NCBI GenBank assembly: GCA_047967505.1
Contig: CM106540.1
DNA from: Dipteris shenzhenensis
Taxonomy: Eukaryota; Polypodiophyta; Polypodiopsida; Gleicheniales
Reading direction: 5' to 3' (one strand)
Length of the DNA stretch: 64,000 nucleotides
In this document: one piece after another, positions 24,580 through 36,818 of the stretch
Layout of the letters: each line of letters begins with the position of its first letter
Numbering within the stretch: the first letter of the stretch is position 1
The notes under the pieces: generated by a model
Told to the model about the DNA's origin: nothing
The model's database searches: none
What the model saw: the letters and a program-made list of their open reading frames with translations, nothing else
Made by a program: the position numbers and the translations under genes

Positions 24580-26520
24580 CAAACTTTACTCATTTATGGA
24601 TGGCTATAGCACCTATGCTCAAATATCCATCAGCAAGGAGGACAAAGAGAAAACAACATTTACAACTGATTTGGGAGCAGATGCATGCAAATTCATGCCA
24701 TTTGGATATGGAATGTTCTATCAACATTTCAAAGATTCATGGTGGACACCTTCATTTTTTGCATACACCATGAAGATAACCACTTGCCTTGCCTCAAGAA
24801 AGTTTTCAAAAAATGACAAGAAGTAGGAATATCCATTAATCTGGAAAAATGTTCATTTTATTTAAAATATCAATCATGTATTATAAGGGTAGTATTCTGA
24901 GATGAGGTCATGATTGAGAACACTTAAATTGAAGCTATAAAAAGAATGCTTAAGCCAAGCAGCCTTACATAGCTCTTCTTGTTCATTAGCTTCAAAAAAT
25001 TTCATCACATTATTATTAAGGATTTTGCCTAAGTTGCTACCTTCTTGCATGAACTTAACAAGAACAAAGTGAGGTTCCACTTGGATGAATATCACACAAC
25101 AATCTTTAAGGAGTTAGAAGAATGAGCAACAATGACATCCATCTGCCAAAAACCAAGGTGTGATGCGATTTTCCACGTTCATGTTGATGCCTTTTGGTTA
25201 TGGAATTGGTGTCATTTGAGCTCAGCTAAATAGGCAACTTGATTACCCCTAGTATATTTTACAAGCTAGATGATGCCACGAGAGTGTGATTACAACACTA
25301 CAAAGCATGGAGTCTAGGGATGGAGTATACTTATAATACTACTTTCTTGGAAACCCAATTATTTTCTATGTTGGCCACCAAGATTTGTTACATATTATCA
25401 TAAAGCTATCATCAAGTATGCCTCGTGCATTTAGATGCTTCTTTTATAGGAGTTCAACTTTCAAAGCATGCATAATTTTGGAAAATCCCATGTAGGATGC
25501 CTTTGGTTATGGAATCAGTATCATCTAAGTTCATCCAAATAGACAACTTGGTTGCGCAAGGTATATCTTACAAGCTAGATGATGACATGCCATAGAGTGC
25601 AATTGCAACACTACAAAGCATGGAGCTCTAGGGATGGTATATACCTATAATACTACATTCTTGGAAACCCAATTATTTTATATGTTGGCCACCAAGATTT
25701 GTTACATCTTATCATAAAACTCTCATCATGAATGCCTCATGCATTTAGATGCTTCTTTATAGGATTTCAACTTTCAAAGCATTCATAAGTCTAAAAAGTT
25801 CCATGTAGGGGTAGATTATGTGTCTTGGTTATCAACACCTAAAGAGAACTAAGGAGGCACCACCAAGCTACTTGATGTGCATTCTAGCAGATGTTTCCAA
25901 GTCCAAGTATGATGAACAACTTTATTTCTAATCCACAGCCACATTCCCTAAAAGAATTCCTTGAGAATGATAAAGTGAGCAATAGTCTTGATAGAGCACA
26001 CTAAAGCTGCCACTTTGGTGCAAATGTGATAGTAGACACATCTTGAAAGATGAACTATGGGGGAGTACCCATTTTCAATATGCTTACCAGCTTTGCATCA
26101 TATGCAATATATGTTGAGAGCAAGAAGACCTTTTCTTCAAGAGCACATGACACTACAATAGAGCTTGCCTTGGTAGGCATTTTATATATGGGGACTAGAA
26201 TTTATAGGGCCTTCAAGGAAGTAGCATAGTGCACAAACTAAACGGGTGGAAGCCAAAATGCTAATGGAAAACTCATCTTGGAGCACAACCAAATTCATAT
26301 ATGATTGTATCATTTGTAGGTACAGGTGCCCAATCAAGGTCTTCAATGACCAAGGAACCCATTTCATGGACCAAGTGTTCAATATCCTAGTGCAATACTT
26401 CATGATAATGCACCAAGTGGTAACAACATATTACTTGTGATGCAATGGGTAGACTACAATCCACAAACAAGGTGTTGACATCTATTCTCACAAAGATAGC
26501 GAATGAAAATAGGAAGGAAT
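24580..26520 (+). pseudogene. Gypsy pol fragments: reverse transcriptase, RNase H, integrase
   Basis: The reverse transcriptase piece reads FMDGYSTYAQI, then EDKEKTTFTT and KFMPFGYGMF (24590-24720). These match the strongly conserved DGYSGYNQI, KTAFTT and MPFGL blocks of gypsy enzymes. The catalytic YIDD box downstream is not intact. The RNase H part is recognisable by a HVHVDA block near 25175 and the block resembling HYLLGN...VDHQALLY near 25340-25400. Integrase is seen as ECKIL-like debris, then VFNDQGTHFMDQVF (26338-26380, covering the second catalytic Asp) and TNKVLTSILTKIANENR (26465-26515). Stops and frameshifts break every block. Confidence 0.8.
25186..25808. repeat. About 310-bp tandem duplication of the RNase H segment
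   Basis: Two units start at 25186 and 25496, each with gatgcctttggttatggaat (first copy has an extra t). Both continue through acaagctagatgatg, caaagcatggag and cttggaaacccaattattt to ccatgtagg. They have diverged by point changes and small indels, so the duplication is not recent. Confidence 0.85.
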
Positions 26521-27361
26521 GAATGTAGCCTATGTGAGTATAGATGGCCTACAAGATCATGGCTAATCTCACCACCTTCTGAATGTCCGATGGCTTAGAG
26601 AGCTAATAAAGGAGCATAGTTGATATATATTAATTGGCTTGAGCATTCTTGCAATTGCCTCAATCTTTGCCCTTATGGTCATAATTCCTTATTTGTAACG
26701 AGGATGCCCCAACAATAATCTAGATTTAATACCAAAAAATGAATTTGGGTGAAATCATGGTATGGTCTATATTCTATTGACAAGAATAGTATAAAAATTC
26801 AAGAATACATAAATCCTATGTAAAAATTTCAAGAATTTTGTTTCATAAAACATTGCATTGAACATAGCCAAACCGAAAATGTACTTAGCTAACATGAATG
26901 TGTACGATGCACAAAGAAGGATTATTCTTTTGCACAATTTATACAATAAGCGTCTCTACCTTCAACCCCAATTGCAACTCCTGATCATCCATATACACTA
27001 AGATATGGCACTCCCAAAGATAGGATGCCTCTATAAGCTTTTGTTTAGATGGTTCAAGCGCTAGACCAAATTGTAAATAGTTGCATCAAACATAGCCAAT
27101 TGCTTACATGAATGTGTATGATGGACAAAGAAGTGGCTATAAAACTCTCAAGCTCACACCCTTAAGATAATCTTTTACCTTCCCTTTAAAAAAAAAAAAA
27201 TTTAGAGTGTTTTATCAAGATATCATGCACTAAGCCTTTCATATTAGACAACATGTGTTTATTATTGAAGTAGCTTATAAAGGTTTTTTAATGAATCTAT
27301 CTTTTCTTTTATCCACATTATGCTTTCTTAATTGTAAAATGATCCAACTGCTCTTATCTAT

Positions 27362-27845
27362 GGAGTTTGAGCATTGTAGGAGGACCTCTCCACATGAGTG
27401 CTAACAACATTGATTTGGTGAATCCTTGGTTAGCACAATAGCATACGTAGAGTGGATCCTTAGTAGCACTAGGCATATCATGGGGCTGTACAACTCTTCA
27501 ATTGAGTCACCTGAGTGATCTAGTTGTTGCTGCTAAAATGTCAACAATGAGTACTCTAGGAAACCAATCAAAATCTTGATCCAATGGCTCTCATCTAGAG
27601 ATTTGCACATTGTAAGAGGACCTCTCCATTGAGTGCTAGCAATTTTGATGGGGTTGATCCTTGGTAACACTAAAAACATTAATGGGGTGGATCCTTATCA
27701 GACCTAGCATTAGCATGGGGCTAAACAATTGCTGCATAACTTTAGAGATTCTCTCACTTGAGTCACCTATCTTTGCTATAGCAATGTTAACAATGAGCAA
27801 TCTAGGTAGCCATTTAAAGCTTGATCCACGGCTAGCCTTCAATGT
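27362..27845. repeat. About 240-bp direct duplication
   Basis: The block with gcattgtaggaggacctctcc recurs as gcacattgtaagaggacctctcc about 238 bp later, and is followed in both copies by gagtgcta, gatccttg, catggggct and gagtcacct. Smaller local duplications lie just upstream (26866-26930 and 27090-27140). It may be leftover LTR or 3' sequence of the gypsy element, but this cannot be shown. Confidence 0.65.
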
Positions 27846-27849
27846 TGGC

Positions 27850-28620
27850 TATTAAAATGCTTGAGAGGTGTACCTCTTGGTTAGGGGTTGCTAGTAAGCT
27901 CCCAATCTTGGATTCCAAGAGGGAATCATTAAACCAGGAGGCATCGAAGGGATAAGCATGGGGATGCCTTGCTTACCCTATTGGGAGTGCTAGTAGTAGT
28001 GAACTCATAGGTTAGGAGCTACATGGACTGGCCCTCTGACATCAAGCCTCTCTTAACATTCATGTGCCCTTCAACCTCTCCATACTACACATTGTAATCG
28101 TTATCAGATTCCTATAGCCTCTCCTCCTACTCCTCAGTGTCTCCCTACCTTCTCTTAACTCCTACCTTTACTAGTTATTATTCAATTGCACTCTCTTATT
28201 AGAATCTTATATAAAAGAGAAGAATGGCTATGTAGGAGGAAAACACCTTAGCTTTAAGGAAATTTGGCCACTTAGGTTTTGACAAAATGCTTTATTTTTT
28301 AGAATGCTTCATTTTGTTGGTAGGCTTTCTCTTGTCCAAGGAATTGCCTGGATCATAGGTAATATGCACCAAACTAGCGGAATTTATAATAATTCTATTC
28401 ACAATGTCATGAAATTTAACCCTTACTTCTTTGGGTAAATATTGGGTTATGCTAATATCACCCTCAAGCATGTGTTTTCTTTCCATGCAACACATCCATT
28501 GACATGGGTATTTCCAACAATCTTGCATGGATTTCATTAAGAGATATAAGGAGGCAAGATTTTGGTTGAGCTTGGGAAAAAAGGCCTCATTGTTGGGAAG
28601 CAATGGGTCACTATGTGCCT
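27850..28620. other. Intergenic sequence, no gene recognised
   Basis: AT-rich with short open frames only. The 103-codon minus-strand frame at 28292-28603 has no recognisable domain. Confidence 0.35.
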
Positions 28621-28815
28621 TGGCTATTTTTTTATTGGGGTTAAAATGCCGATTTGATTAAAGGGATGGTCATCCCAAAAGAAAAAAGACCTGATACAAA
28701 ATTTCTCCATGACTAGGGGCTAAACCTAGGGCCCAGCGCTGAAGTAGCTAGAAATGGACTTAGCCTATTAGGAAATTTTCTTCCACAGACAAGACTGCAT
28801 GACTCACCACATGGT

Positions 28816-30087
28816 CTAGGCCTTCGCGTAGACCTGCAATAAATACTGAACCATGGCAAGGAGTGTGGGCACCCTAAATCCAAATTGCACTTTATGTTTA
28901 AAGACTACTTTATTCCTAAACTCCCAAACACCTAAAAGGACTGCGGCCTTGAGGTAGGGCCAACTTGCCGTAGTGTGGAGGGTAAGTTCGAGGCATCCCC
29001 TAGTAAAGGGGCTCTCCAATTCCTGCCAATTGTGAAGCGGCTCATGAGGCTAGACCGTTTGTCTACTGATTCGAGGTTGCTCCATGCCTCACATACCATG
29101 AGACACTTCTAGCATAGGTGCATGATGTCTTGCATCCCTTTCCTACACAAAAAATATCCTAGATTCATCTCAATTCTCCTCACTAGCTTGCTCTTCATCA
29201 GAATCCACTTAAGTATTAATGATCTTCCACAATAAAAAATTTGTATTCCCAACCACACAACCTCTCTAGAAATCCCTTAGCCTTCCCTTCCACCATGGAG
29301 TGCTACGCCTTAGACGCGAAAATCTTATCAAGCCTTGCAGCAACCCCTTTGACCGCAAGGAGCCACCTATAGATTAGCATGGCTGACAGTTTCCATAAAG
29401 GCATCCTACCCAAACACAATTGTGTCTCCTTCCCCCATCCTTAGCCGAAATATAGTTTGTCAGCTAGGCTTCAGGAATCCTTTCAAACACCTACTTCCCC
29501 CTCCAAAATAACAACCTCCCTCCAAATTTCTTCCATGGATTTCGAACCGCCTTGTTCTCATTCTAGATGTCCCTCCAAGTCAAACTCCTTTCTTGTAAAG
29601 GTTCCTTGCCTTGACAATGTTGTGAAGATCGAAGGCCTCTCCCTTCCTACCAGGTTCCATACTCCACTGAATGGATTCAAGGAGGCTCCCATCACCCCAT
29701 AGGCCATTTTTTCCTTTCCAAGTGAGCAGCTTTATACACTCTTTCCATGCCTAGACCAAACCCGCAGCCAAGCAGCTAGGTCTGAGCCACTCACCCTGCA
29801 AGGAAATTGCGAAATCAACCTCTCGCATCACCCTGGTCCACACCACTTTCCCACCCCCTTAGCTTTCCCATTCATAATGAAATTTTTAGTGATTTCAATC
29901 CATGAGATTGCTTGGTGAACATGTGTGAGAACCACTTGCCATCAAGGACAATGTTTTTGAGTCTCATGTCTGACATGCCAATCCCCCCTTTTAGCTTTGG
30001 CGTTTTCAATAGATCCCAAGGAATATAGTGCATCCTTCTTTTTCTTGCTTCTTCTGCCCATAGGAAACCTCTAAAGAGAGCCTCCAT
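28816..30087 (-). pseudogene. LINE-B C-terminal zinc-binding region
   Basis: FLWAEEARKRRMHYIPWDLL followed by KLKGGIGMSDMRLKN (30065-29960) is the conserved post-RT block of plant LINEs. Near 29160-29090 a frame with GYFLCRKGMQDIMHLC resembles the zf-RVT motif (Cys pair followed by H-L-F..C). The last block, LGVWEFRNKVVFKH (28925-28880), matches the usual terminal region. Several stops interrupt. Confidence 0.75.
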
Positions 30088-30394
30088 TTCTTACCAATGT
30101 GTTTTCTTAAAATGCCAGATTGAGGTGACATATGTGATGGATGCTGAGAGAATGTGCAGTATGACTAGTCCACGAGCATTCTAGCCTAGACTTAGCCCAT
30201 GCCAGGCCCTCAACTTTGCCTTCAACTTACCTTTGAACCACTCAAGCTTCTGGAGTAGTGTGACACCTAATCCCATGGGGGCTTTGAGGTACCTCACAAT
30301 TTCCCCAAGCAGAATTATATCGACACCCAAATCTTGGACCCAAGCTCGAGGGGGGGGGTTTATCTCGTTGACCTCTACACAAGGGATTGCATTT

Positions 30395-31294
30395 TCAGCC
30401 AGAGGCCTTGCAAAAGCATTCAGTGACCTTGAATAGATTCTTGATAATATCAACATCTTCGTGGACAACAGAGATTGCATTGTCCACAAACAGCTGGGTA
30501 AAGAATTGATTGCCCGATAGTAGAAGTGCCCTCTTGATTTCTCTTGATGCCAGCTTCTTTTTGAGCATGTGAATAAATGGGATTGTGCATAGTGTGAGAA
30601 ACAAGGGTGCCAATGGGCACCCTTGTTGGATAGAACTCTTTAGTTTGAATCTTCCTACTACTGTGCCACTGTTAAGGCACAACACTGCAGCCGCATTGCC
30701 AAACAGACACTTGACTTTGTTGAGGAATTCTGGACCAAGCCCCAAGCATTCCAAAACTGTTAATATATAGTCCTATATGACCCTATTGTATGCCTTATCA
30801 AGATCTAGGCCAAACATTAATATTCGTTGCCCTATGGTACAAGCATGGTCCAAGGTCAGCACCACTTTCAGCACATTTTCAAAAAAATTTGGCTCTCACA
30901 AAGACATTCTGTTCATAAAGCCATTCTGTTCCATGTCCACAATGGAGCTACAAAGTTCTCTGATTCGGATTGCGAGGGACTTTGCAATGATTTCATAGGA
31001 GGTGTTAAGCGTGGTTATGGGCCTCCAGTCATCACCAACCTTGATCCTACTCTGCTTTTTTGGGAATAGTTTCATCAGGCCTAAGTTTACATCTTTGGAG
31101 AGGGTTCCTTTCTTAACTGCATCATTAGCCATGTTGACTAGATCATGTCCCAACACATCCCAAAAATCTCTTAAAAAATTGGCATTAAGTCCATTTGGAT
31201 TTGGGGCTTTATCATTTGCTAGTGCATTTAAGGCGTTTTCCATCTCCTCCTTGCTAAAAGATTTAGCTAGTAGGGATCTTTGATAGTATGACAC
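30395..31294 (-). pseudogene. LINE-B reverse transcriptase domain, broken
   Basis: The blocks are SFSKEEMENALNALANDKAP (31255-31196), DDWRPITTLNTSYEIIAKSL (about 31040-30985), a LDLDKAYNRV block in the next frame (about 30810-30780, first catalytic Asp), IQQGCPLAPLF (about 30640-30600) and the catalytic box. That box normally reads F/Y-A-D-D and here reads FVDN (near 30485), so two positions of the active site have changed. The FVDN alone would abolish activity, in addition to frameshifts. Confidence 0.9.
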
Positions 31295-31899
31295 CCTTGG
31301 TGAAATGCCATCAAGAACCCTGGCTAGATTTGGCTGCCACTCTTTATCCTGCTCTCACACAATCACACTCAACTCGTTATGAAATGCATCTATATGCCAG
31401 AACCCTGTAGAGATGGTACCTTGGGCATCCTAAACCAGTCTGTTAGATCTCTCTGATGGTTTTTCTTTATTGACAAGAAGAATGTCTTTAATGAGCAGTC
31501 ACCAACTGCCAACCATATTTGCCGGCTCTTGATTCGAGCCTGCTCGACTCCAAGAATCTCACTCTCTTGCATAGCCAAAATCGGCTCCACCAATAAAGAT
31601 ACAAGGATAGGATCCTTTGAAGCCTCTGCAATGGTGGCTCTCAAGGCTACATATGCCATCATAGCCGACTAAATCTGCCCCTTATGATCCACCCAAAAGT
31701 TCACATCAACCTCCTTTGTGACTAGGACCATCTTCTTGATCACTCCATCCCACCATAAGCACGGATCACTTATCTCTGAGGTCGTTTCCCACCCACATTT
31801 CCTAATGGAGCGGTTGAATGGCTTGGAATTAAGCATCTTCTTGTTAAATTTGAATGGGTTGTCTTTGGATCTTGCAACCATACCTGGCACTAAGAAGCA

Positions 31900-32586
31900 C
31901 CAAACCAATTAGGACATGAGAGTAGTAATTGCTACACAACCCCCATTGAGAGGGCCCCACATCCTCCATCCTTCAATAGAACTGATCTACTTTGCCTACT
32001 CTAAATTCACCCCCCCTTTTTTGGTTATTCCAAGTGAACTCAAAGAACCCCTCTGGATCTAATTCCTTTGCCTCAATTACTCCTCTATCCATGCAAAACT
32101 CCTCCCATGAGTCACGTTTAGCGCCAATAATCAGGGGCTCCCCCATGCGATCTATCACCTAAATTCTCAATGCAATTCCAATCCCCACTTAGAATCCACG
32201 GAGCCTCCTCAACACAAGCACTCAAGGAACACCAGCAATTCCTCTCTCTTGGGATGAATGAGGGGCATACACACTAGCCACCCTAAACTCAAAACCTTCC
32301 AAGGAGACCACTATTCCGATGAACAAACCACCCTTATCTCTACAAACCTCATGAGGAATCAAAGACTTTAGGGTTGGCACTGTTGAGCCACCTTTGCCCT
32401 GGACCACGCATTCACCATGAACACCTGATATCCCATTTGTTTGAATGCAAACCACCAGTAATCTTCATAGCCACACTTCATCTCTTGTAGAAGAACAATA
32501 CTTGGTTTCACTTTCTGAATGGTGGACACACAACCTATCTGTTTAGACTTGCTGCAACATCCTCTTACATTCCATGAGACAATCAT
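31900..32586 (-). pseudogene. LINE-B endonuclease domain, broken
   Basis: It starts at the ATG at 32586 with MIVSWNVRGCCSKSK, the N-terminal W-N-V-R-G block of LINE endonucleases. The catalytic-Glu block LLQEMKCG follows near 32490. RDKGGLFIG and FRVASVYAPH lie in the next frame (32345-32250). FFEFTWNNQKRG and RVGKVDQFY (31973-32050) resemble the usual F-T-W and S-R-L-D-R blocks, the last changed to K-V-D-Q. At least two frameshifts separate the blocks. Confidence 0.85.
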
Positions 32587-32589
32587 AAA

Positions 32590-33458
32590 AGACTACCTAA
32601 AATCAATGTTATGCATAATAGACTTGATTTAGTAGGTGCGAACCTTGTATGCATCCTAAAATAAGGTAGGGATACCACTAAGGTCCTGCCTTTTGGAATG
32701 TCATTATAAGTTTAAGTGTAAAGTCGCTTGGGGGTGTTGAGAAATGTGGTGCCATAGAATACTAAGAGAAATTATGTGATTGGTAGAGTAGATTGAGTCA
32801 ATGGATCGATGACATGTGTACTAGAAAAATATGATTTTGATCTTGTACTCTAGGTAGATGAGTGAAACAGACTAGAGAAAAGAGGTGAAAGAGGTATGTG
32901 TGTGTGTGTGTGGTGGTAGATGGACCATTAAATAAAAGTGGGATGGAGCATTAAATAAAAGTGGGGAAATGGCTATTTTGGCAAGAGTGGTGTCATACAA
33001 GAGACAAAGAGAGCCTCCATTCTAGAGAGTTAGAATAAAATGTAGTTAGGAAAAGGAGGTTAAAAAAATTAGGTGAAATATTAGGAAAATGTTAAATGAA
33101 GAAGGGGAGAGGAGGTTGGGGGGGGGGGGGGAAGGGGAAATAGGGAAAAGTGAAAGTAAAGGGGGAAAGGGATAGGAAGTGTGTGTGTGTGTGTAGCCAC
33201 CTTTGCCCAGTAGAGTACATCACGCAAGGTGAGGCAGTAGGTCATCATCGAGTATGATGACCTATTGTTTACCTGAAAAGGGAAAGAAGTGTGTGCAAAT
33301 TTAGTTTAAGATGTGGAAAGGAGTTTGAGGCAATGTAGTCATGAATAATTTTTTCGATTCTATGGGGGAGGAAGCCGTTGTTTTTACAAATGTCTTTTTT
33401 GACTGCTTTGAAAATGATGTGTGGGTACTAGGGGCCATAATGAAGATCACATGCAATA
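32590..33458. other. Low-complexity intergenic stretch
   Basis: Contains (GT)n at about 32897-32911 and 33179-33194, a run of G at 33117-33131 and purine-rich sequence between them. No gene recognised. Confidence 0.6.
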
Positions 33459-33860
33459 ATGCTACTAATTCTTGATGTTTTTTCACTGCTTTGGAACTAC
33501 TCAGGGTCATGTGGACCCCCCCAAGTTGGGGGCCACATAGACTCCCCCAAAGACCAACTAAACCTACTTTTGGGATTGTCTGAGAGTGCTTTCAAAATGC
33601 TTTGTGGCTCGAGCCATGATAAATTGAGGTTGTTTGAGATTTCTTTGAGAATGCTTTGTGGTTGGAACCATGATAAACTGATTTGAGACTCTTTGAGGCT
33701 CATTTGAAAATGCTTTGTGGCTGGAGCCATGATAAACTACTTTGTGGCTGATTGGATCCATAATGAACTGCATTGAGAATGTTTTCAGATTGCTTTTTTA
33801 TTGTTTGGAGTCATGATCAACTGCTTTGAGCATGCTTTGAGACTACTTTCTAAATCGATT
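33459..33860. repeat. TGCTTTG-rich minisatellite
   Basis: The phrase atgctttgtggctggagccatgataaactg recurs in diverged form near 33593, 33650, 33708 and 33742, with shorter tgctttg-containing blocks on either side. A 30-bp hairpin (atgtgg ... ccacat with C7/G5 arms) lies at 33509-33538. The heptamer TGCTTTG is shared, in the opposite orientation, with the satellite at 35830-36760. Confidence 0.75.
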
Positions 33861-33894
33861 CTCAAAGTACACAGATAGCATCATTTAGTTAACA

Positions 33895-34840
33895 ATTCAT
33901 ACATGACAATACATTTAGTGCCAAGGTACTACACCCTGCCAAGGTTTTGGGGTCTGACATATGTCCAGGGCCTCTCAAGATCAACCATCTCGTCAACTTG
34001 CACCCATTCTGGATGTACAACAAGAATTTATGTGACTTGCAGGCTTTCCTAGTCTGACCAAGCCCCAAAATAGGCTCCATGAGAAAACTACAGTCGAACG
34101 ATCCTATGATAGTAACCACTGCCATAACCATGGTGCCAAGTGTCTAATAAAAAAATTGCAGTGCATGTGTGCAAGTACTATTGTCATATTTGGAAGTATG
34201 TTGAATGCCCCAGACATATTTCATGTACACTTGTAAAAGCTATCATCAATAAGTACATACATGACTCATCGTACAAAGGGTATTTCACCTAGAAATACAA
34301 AACATAGGCTTCCCATCCAAAAGGGTGAAATGTACAGGGTCACAATATGCATGATCCATCCACCCTAAGATAAGAGACTCCAAGCCAAGAAAGCATAGTT
34401 CAAAATGCCTTCTTAGGTTGTGCATACATTGTGATCTCAATATATACATATCAAACCATCGAGTTGCCCAATGCAAAAAACACTTTGCATCCTCTAGAAC
34501 AAGAAATGTGACATCGAGATCAGGTCTTGTGCTGAAGTCTCGTACCTACCGTGCATAAACATGCCATTGTGGCTAGAACTCTTTTTTATGATTGTGTGGA
34601 TGAACCAACACACCATTCATGTCAAGAATAAGAGTGCAACAGTCCACGTTCTTGATCTCGGGGATGTAGTAGTAGTCAAGTGGAGGGGGAGGTAGTGCAT
34701 AACTACTCTTCAAGAGTGGTATGGAAATATCACCACTATGAGAATCTACTGTGAGCTTCGCTTCATAAACCATGTGCGCCCTCCTTCTTTGATCTAGAGA
34801 AGAACCATAGGCTTGTGCAGCACTCATATTATGCCGAAGT
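33895..34840 (-). pseudogene. FCP1/NLI-type phosphatase-like domain, broken
   Basis: On the minus strand a frame from the ATG at 34827 reads through a Pro-rich stretch (YALPPPPLDYYYIPEI) into CTLILDMNGVLVHPH. This matches the hydrophobic-D-x-N/D-G-V-L catalytic loop of HAD-fold FCP1/NLI-interacting-factor phosphatases, in the plant variant with DMNG. The same frame continues past two TAG stops (one at 34573-34575, one 24 bases further) into FSTRPDL, WATRWFDMYIL and GWMDHAYCDPVHFTL. These fit the RP...F..W..., FDV.IWSS and W.D.DHC blocks of the family. A following piece at 34131-33895 carries further debris split over two frames. The two TAGs fit CAG (Gln) codons hit by C-to-T change. Known members dephosphorylate proteins; this copy looks dead. 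The family assignment is from motif reading only. Confidence 0.6.
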
Positions 34841-35189
34841 TATAAAGGACCTTTTACATATGTGATTAGTGTAAATTTGTCACCTAAACAAACCAAGACA
34901 TGATTATGTTCTTGTTCATAAGGATCAAATATTTTTAAAAGATACAACATAAAATTTTCAAAGATGCAAGCCTATGCTGATCAAATATTTTTAATGCATA
35001 TGCCAGTACAAGGCACTCTCTCAAGAAGTTCAAACAGAACATGGAGAACATACATGGCAATTAGAGATTCCAAAATATAGTGGGTTGGCTATCACAACTT
35101 CTTACATGAGGGTAAAACCAAAATTTTTGTAATATGCCATTCATTACATAAGGGTACAACCCACACTTCTAATGTACAGGTTACAGTCT

Positions 35190-35760
35190 CTTGCAAGCTC
35201 GTGGCCCATGGGTAGATGCCATACTTACCTCTTGCTTTGCTACAGGGTTCGCAACCTTTCAATGTCACTTGGGGTTTCAAGCCTTTTCCCCCTGGTGTTA
35301 GGCAGTTGTGCACTTGATGCACTCGCCTCCTCTTTAATGTTCTATGTATGACGGTTCTTTGAACGTCCCTTTAACCACCAGTATCCAACAATCTACCCCT
35401 CTGGACCATCTTTGCTTCATCTTCCACGTGAATTACTTTCTCTTCTGTAGGTTGGAGTGTAGGCCCTAGGCTTAGCTTGATGGTCTCGTCTTGTGGTGTG
35501 CTATCCAACACAGTTGCAGGTCCATCACTAAACATATGTGCAGGTGCATGTCTTCCAAGCTTGTCTAATGACCCCACCTGTAAATTATCATGGATGATTG
35601 CATTTGATCCAAGGAGCCCACACCATGGGCTTAGTTTGTCATTCTTCTCATGTTGTGTGCTACCTGGAGGTGAAGGTTAAGCAATAAATGTGTGCATAGG
35701 TCCATGTCTTCTAGGCTTGTCAGATGACCTAGCCTACGAATTATCGAGACAAAGACTACA
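35190..35760 (-). pseudogene. Unidentified coding debris upstream of the phosphatase-like region
   Basis: On the minus strand an open stretch at 35577-35371 (KLSLGPTLQPTEEKVIHVED and onward) runs past one stop into a basic stretch RTLKRRRVHQVHNC. That ends at a good donor (gtaagt near 35229). About 130 bases upstream is a diverged copy of its start: VGSLDKLGRHAP against VGSSDKPRRHGP, which suggests an exon-sized duplication. I cannot name it. Position and strand suggest it belongs to the same broken gene as the phosphatase-like domain. Confidence 0.4.
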
Positions 35761-35829
35761 TCTAAAGAAACATGTAAATTTTCAAATGGATATTTAAGCA
35801 TCTACAAAAAACACAGATGAGAGACCAGA

Positions 35830-36760
35830 CACAAAGCACATGAAAATGAGTCATAAAGCATAAATAAAGTAGGTAAAGCAATCACAATGCAGGGGCATAT
35901 CACAAAGCAAGTAGAAAGAAGTGATAAAGTAGTCAAATATAGAACCATGCAATAACAATGTAGTCACAAAGCACTGCCAAAACACATGCAAAGCACTCCC
36001 AAAGAAATTACAAAGCACATCTAGAGAGCTTTCAAAGCACATGTAAAGCACAAACAAAGCAAACACAAAAAGTGCCAAAAGCATGTGAATGCAGTGCCAA
36101 AGCATTGTGCATGAAGTGCCAAAGCATTGACAAAGTAATGCTAAAGCATTGTGCATGAAGTGCCAAAGCATTGTGAATGTAGTGCCGAAGCATTGACAAA
36201 GATTTAACAAAGTAGTGTGAAAGCACATCTAAAGCACAAGCAAAGCAGTCACAAAAAGAAAGTAGTGCTAAAGCATTCACAAACAGTGCCAAAGCATTGA
36301 CAAATCATTGACAAAGCAGTGCCAAAGCACATGCAAAGAACAAACAAAGCAGTCACATTCCACACACTAGGGAATCATAGAGCACATATAAAGCACGAAC
36401 AATGCAATGGCATGTCACAAAGTAGGTGGAAAGTAGTGCTATATCAGTCTCATGTAGAGTCGTCATGATCAAGCATTGACAAAGCATGCAGTGCCAAAGC
36501 ACATGCAAAGTACAAACAAAGCAGTCACAAATGAAAGCAGTACTAAAGCATTGAAAAAGTAGAAGTGCCCAAGCATTGACAAAGTAGTCACATTCCACAC
36601 ACTGGTGAGTCACAAAGCACATACAAAGTAGGCACAATGCAATGGCATGCCACAATGTAGGTAGAAAGCGGTGCTATAGCAGTCTCAGGCAGAGTCAAAG
36701 CAACAAAGTGGTCATGCAGTGACAAATGCAGTCCCAAAGCAGACATGCAAAGTCAGCTGT
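35830..36760. repeat. CAAAGCA-rich satellite, about 0.9 kb
   Basis: Dozens of variants of caaagca / gtgccaaagcattgac / cacatgcaaagcac in irregular higher-order blocks. Longer repeats such as cattccacacactggtgagtcacaaagcacat and agtgctatagcagtctcag each occur twice (near 36355 and 36594, and near 36438 and 36670). The minus-strand open frames here (Cys/His/Leu-rich) are simply the repeat read through and are not genes. It lies between two coding pieces on the minus strand, so it may sit inside an intron. Confidence 0.9.
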
Positions 36761-36818
36761 GAAAGCTTATTGTATAATTCTTAACAACAGAGTAAAACAA
36801 GGAGTGAGGCATACATAC

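Larger units (their letters stand above)
22600..26900 (+). mobile_element. Ty3/gypsy retrotransposon, heavily decayed
   Basis: Domain debris lies in Ty3/gypsy order on the plus strand: a gag-like stretch near 22640-22880; an aspartic-protease-like region near 23590-23870 (ASPFQMQMANKKPI followed by a hydrophobic block); reverse transcriptase near 24580-24760; RNase H, duplicated, at 25186-25808; and integrase near 26050-26520. RNase H before integrase fits Ty3/gypsy rather than Ty1/copia. No flanking LTRs or primer-binding site were identified, so the limits are approximate. Confidence 0.75.
28625..32586 (-). mobile_element. LINE retrotransposon, minus strand (LINE-B)
   Basis: A nearly full ORF2 order can be read on the minus strand: apurinic-type endonuclease (32586 to about 31900), reverse transcriptase (about 31294 to 30395) and a C-terminal zinc-binding region (about 30090 to 28816). 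The putative 3' end at 28625-28636 reads on the minus strand as an A-rich tail (aataaaaaaata). No flanking target-site duplication was found. Stops and frameshifts throughout show it is dead. It differs in sequence from LINE-A, so two LINE lineages are present. Confidence 0.85.

Noticed and set aside
35851-36655. Cys/His/Leu-rich minus frames of 86-125 codons
   Set aside because: Read-through of the CAAAGCA satellite in several frames.
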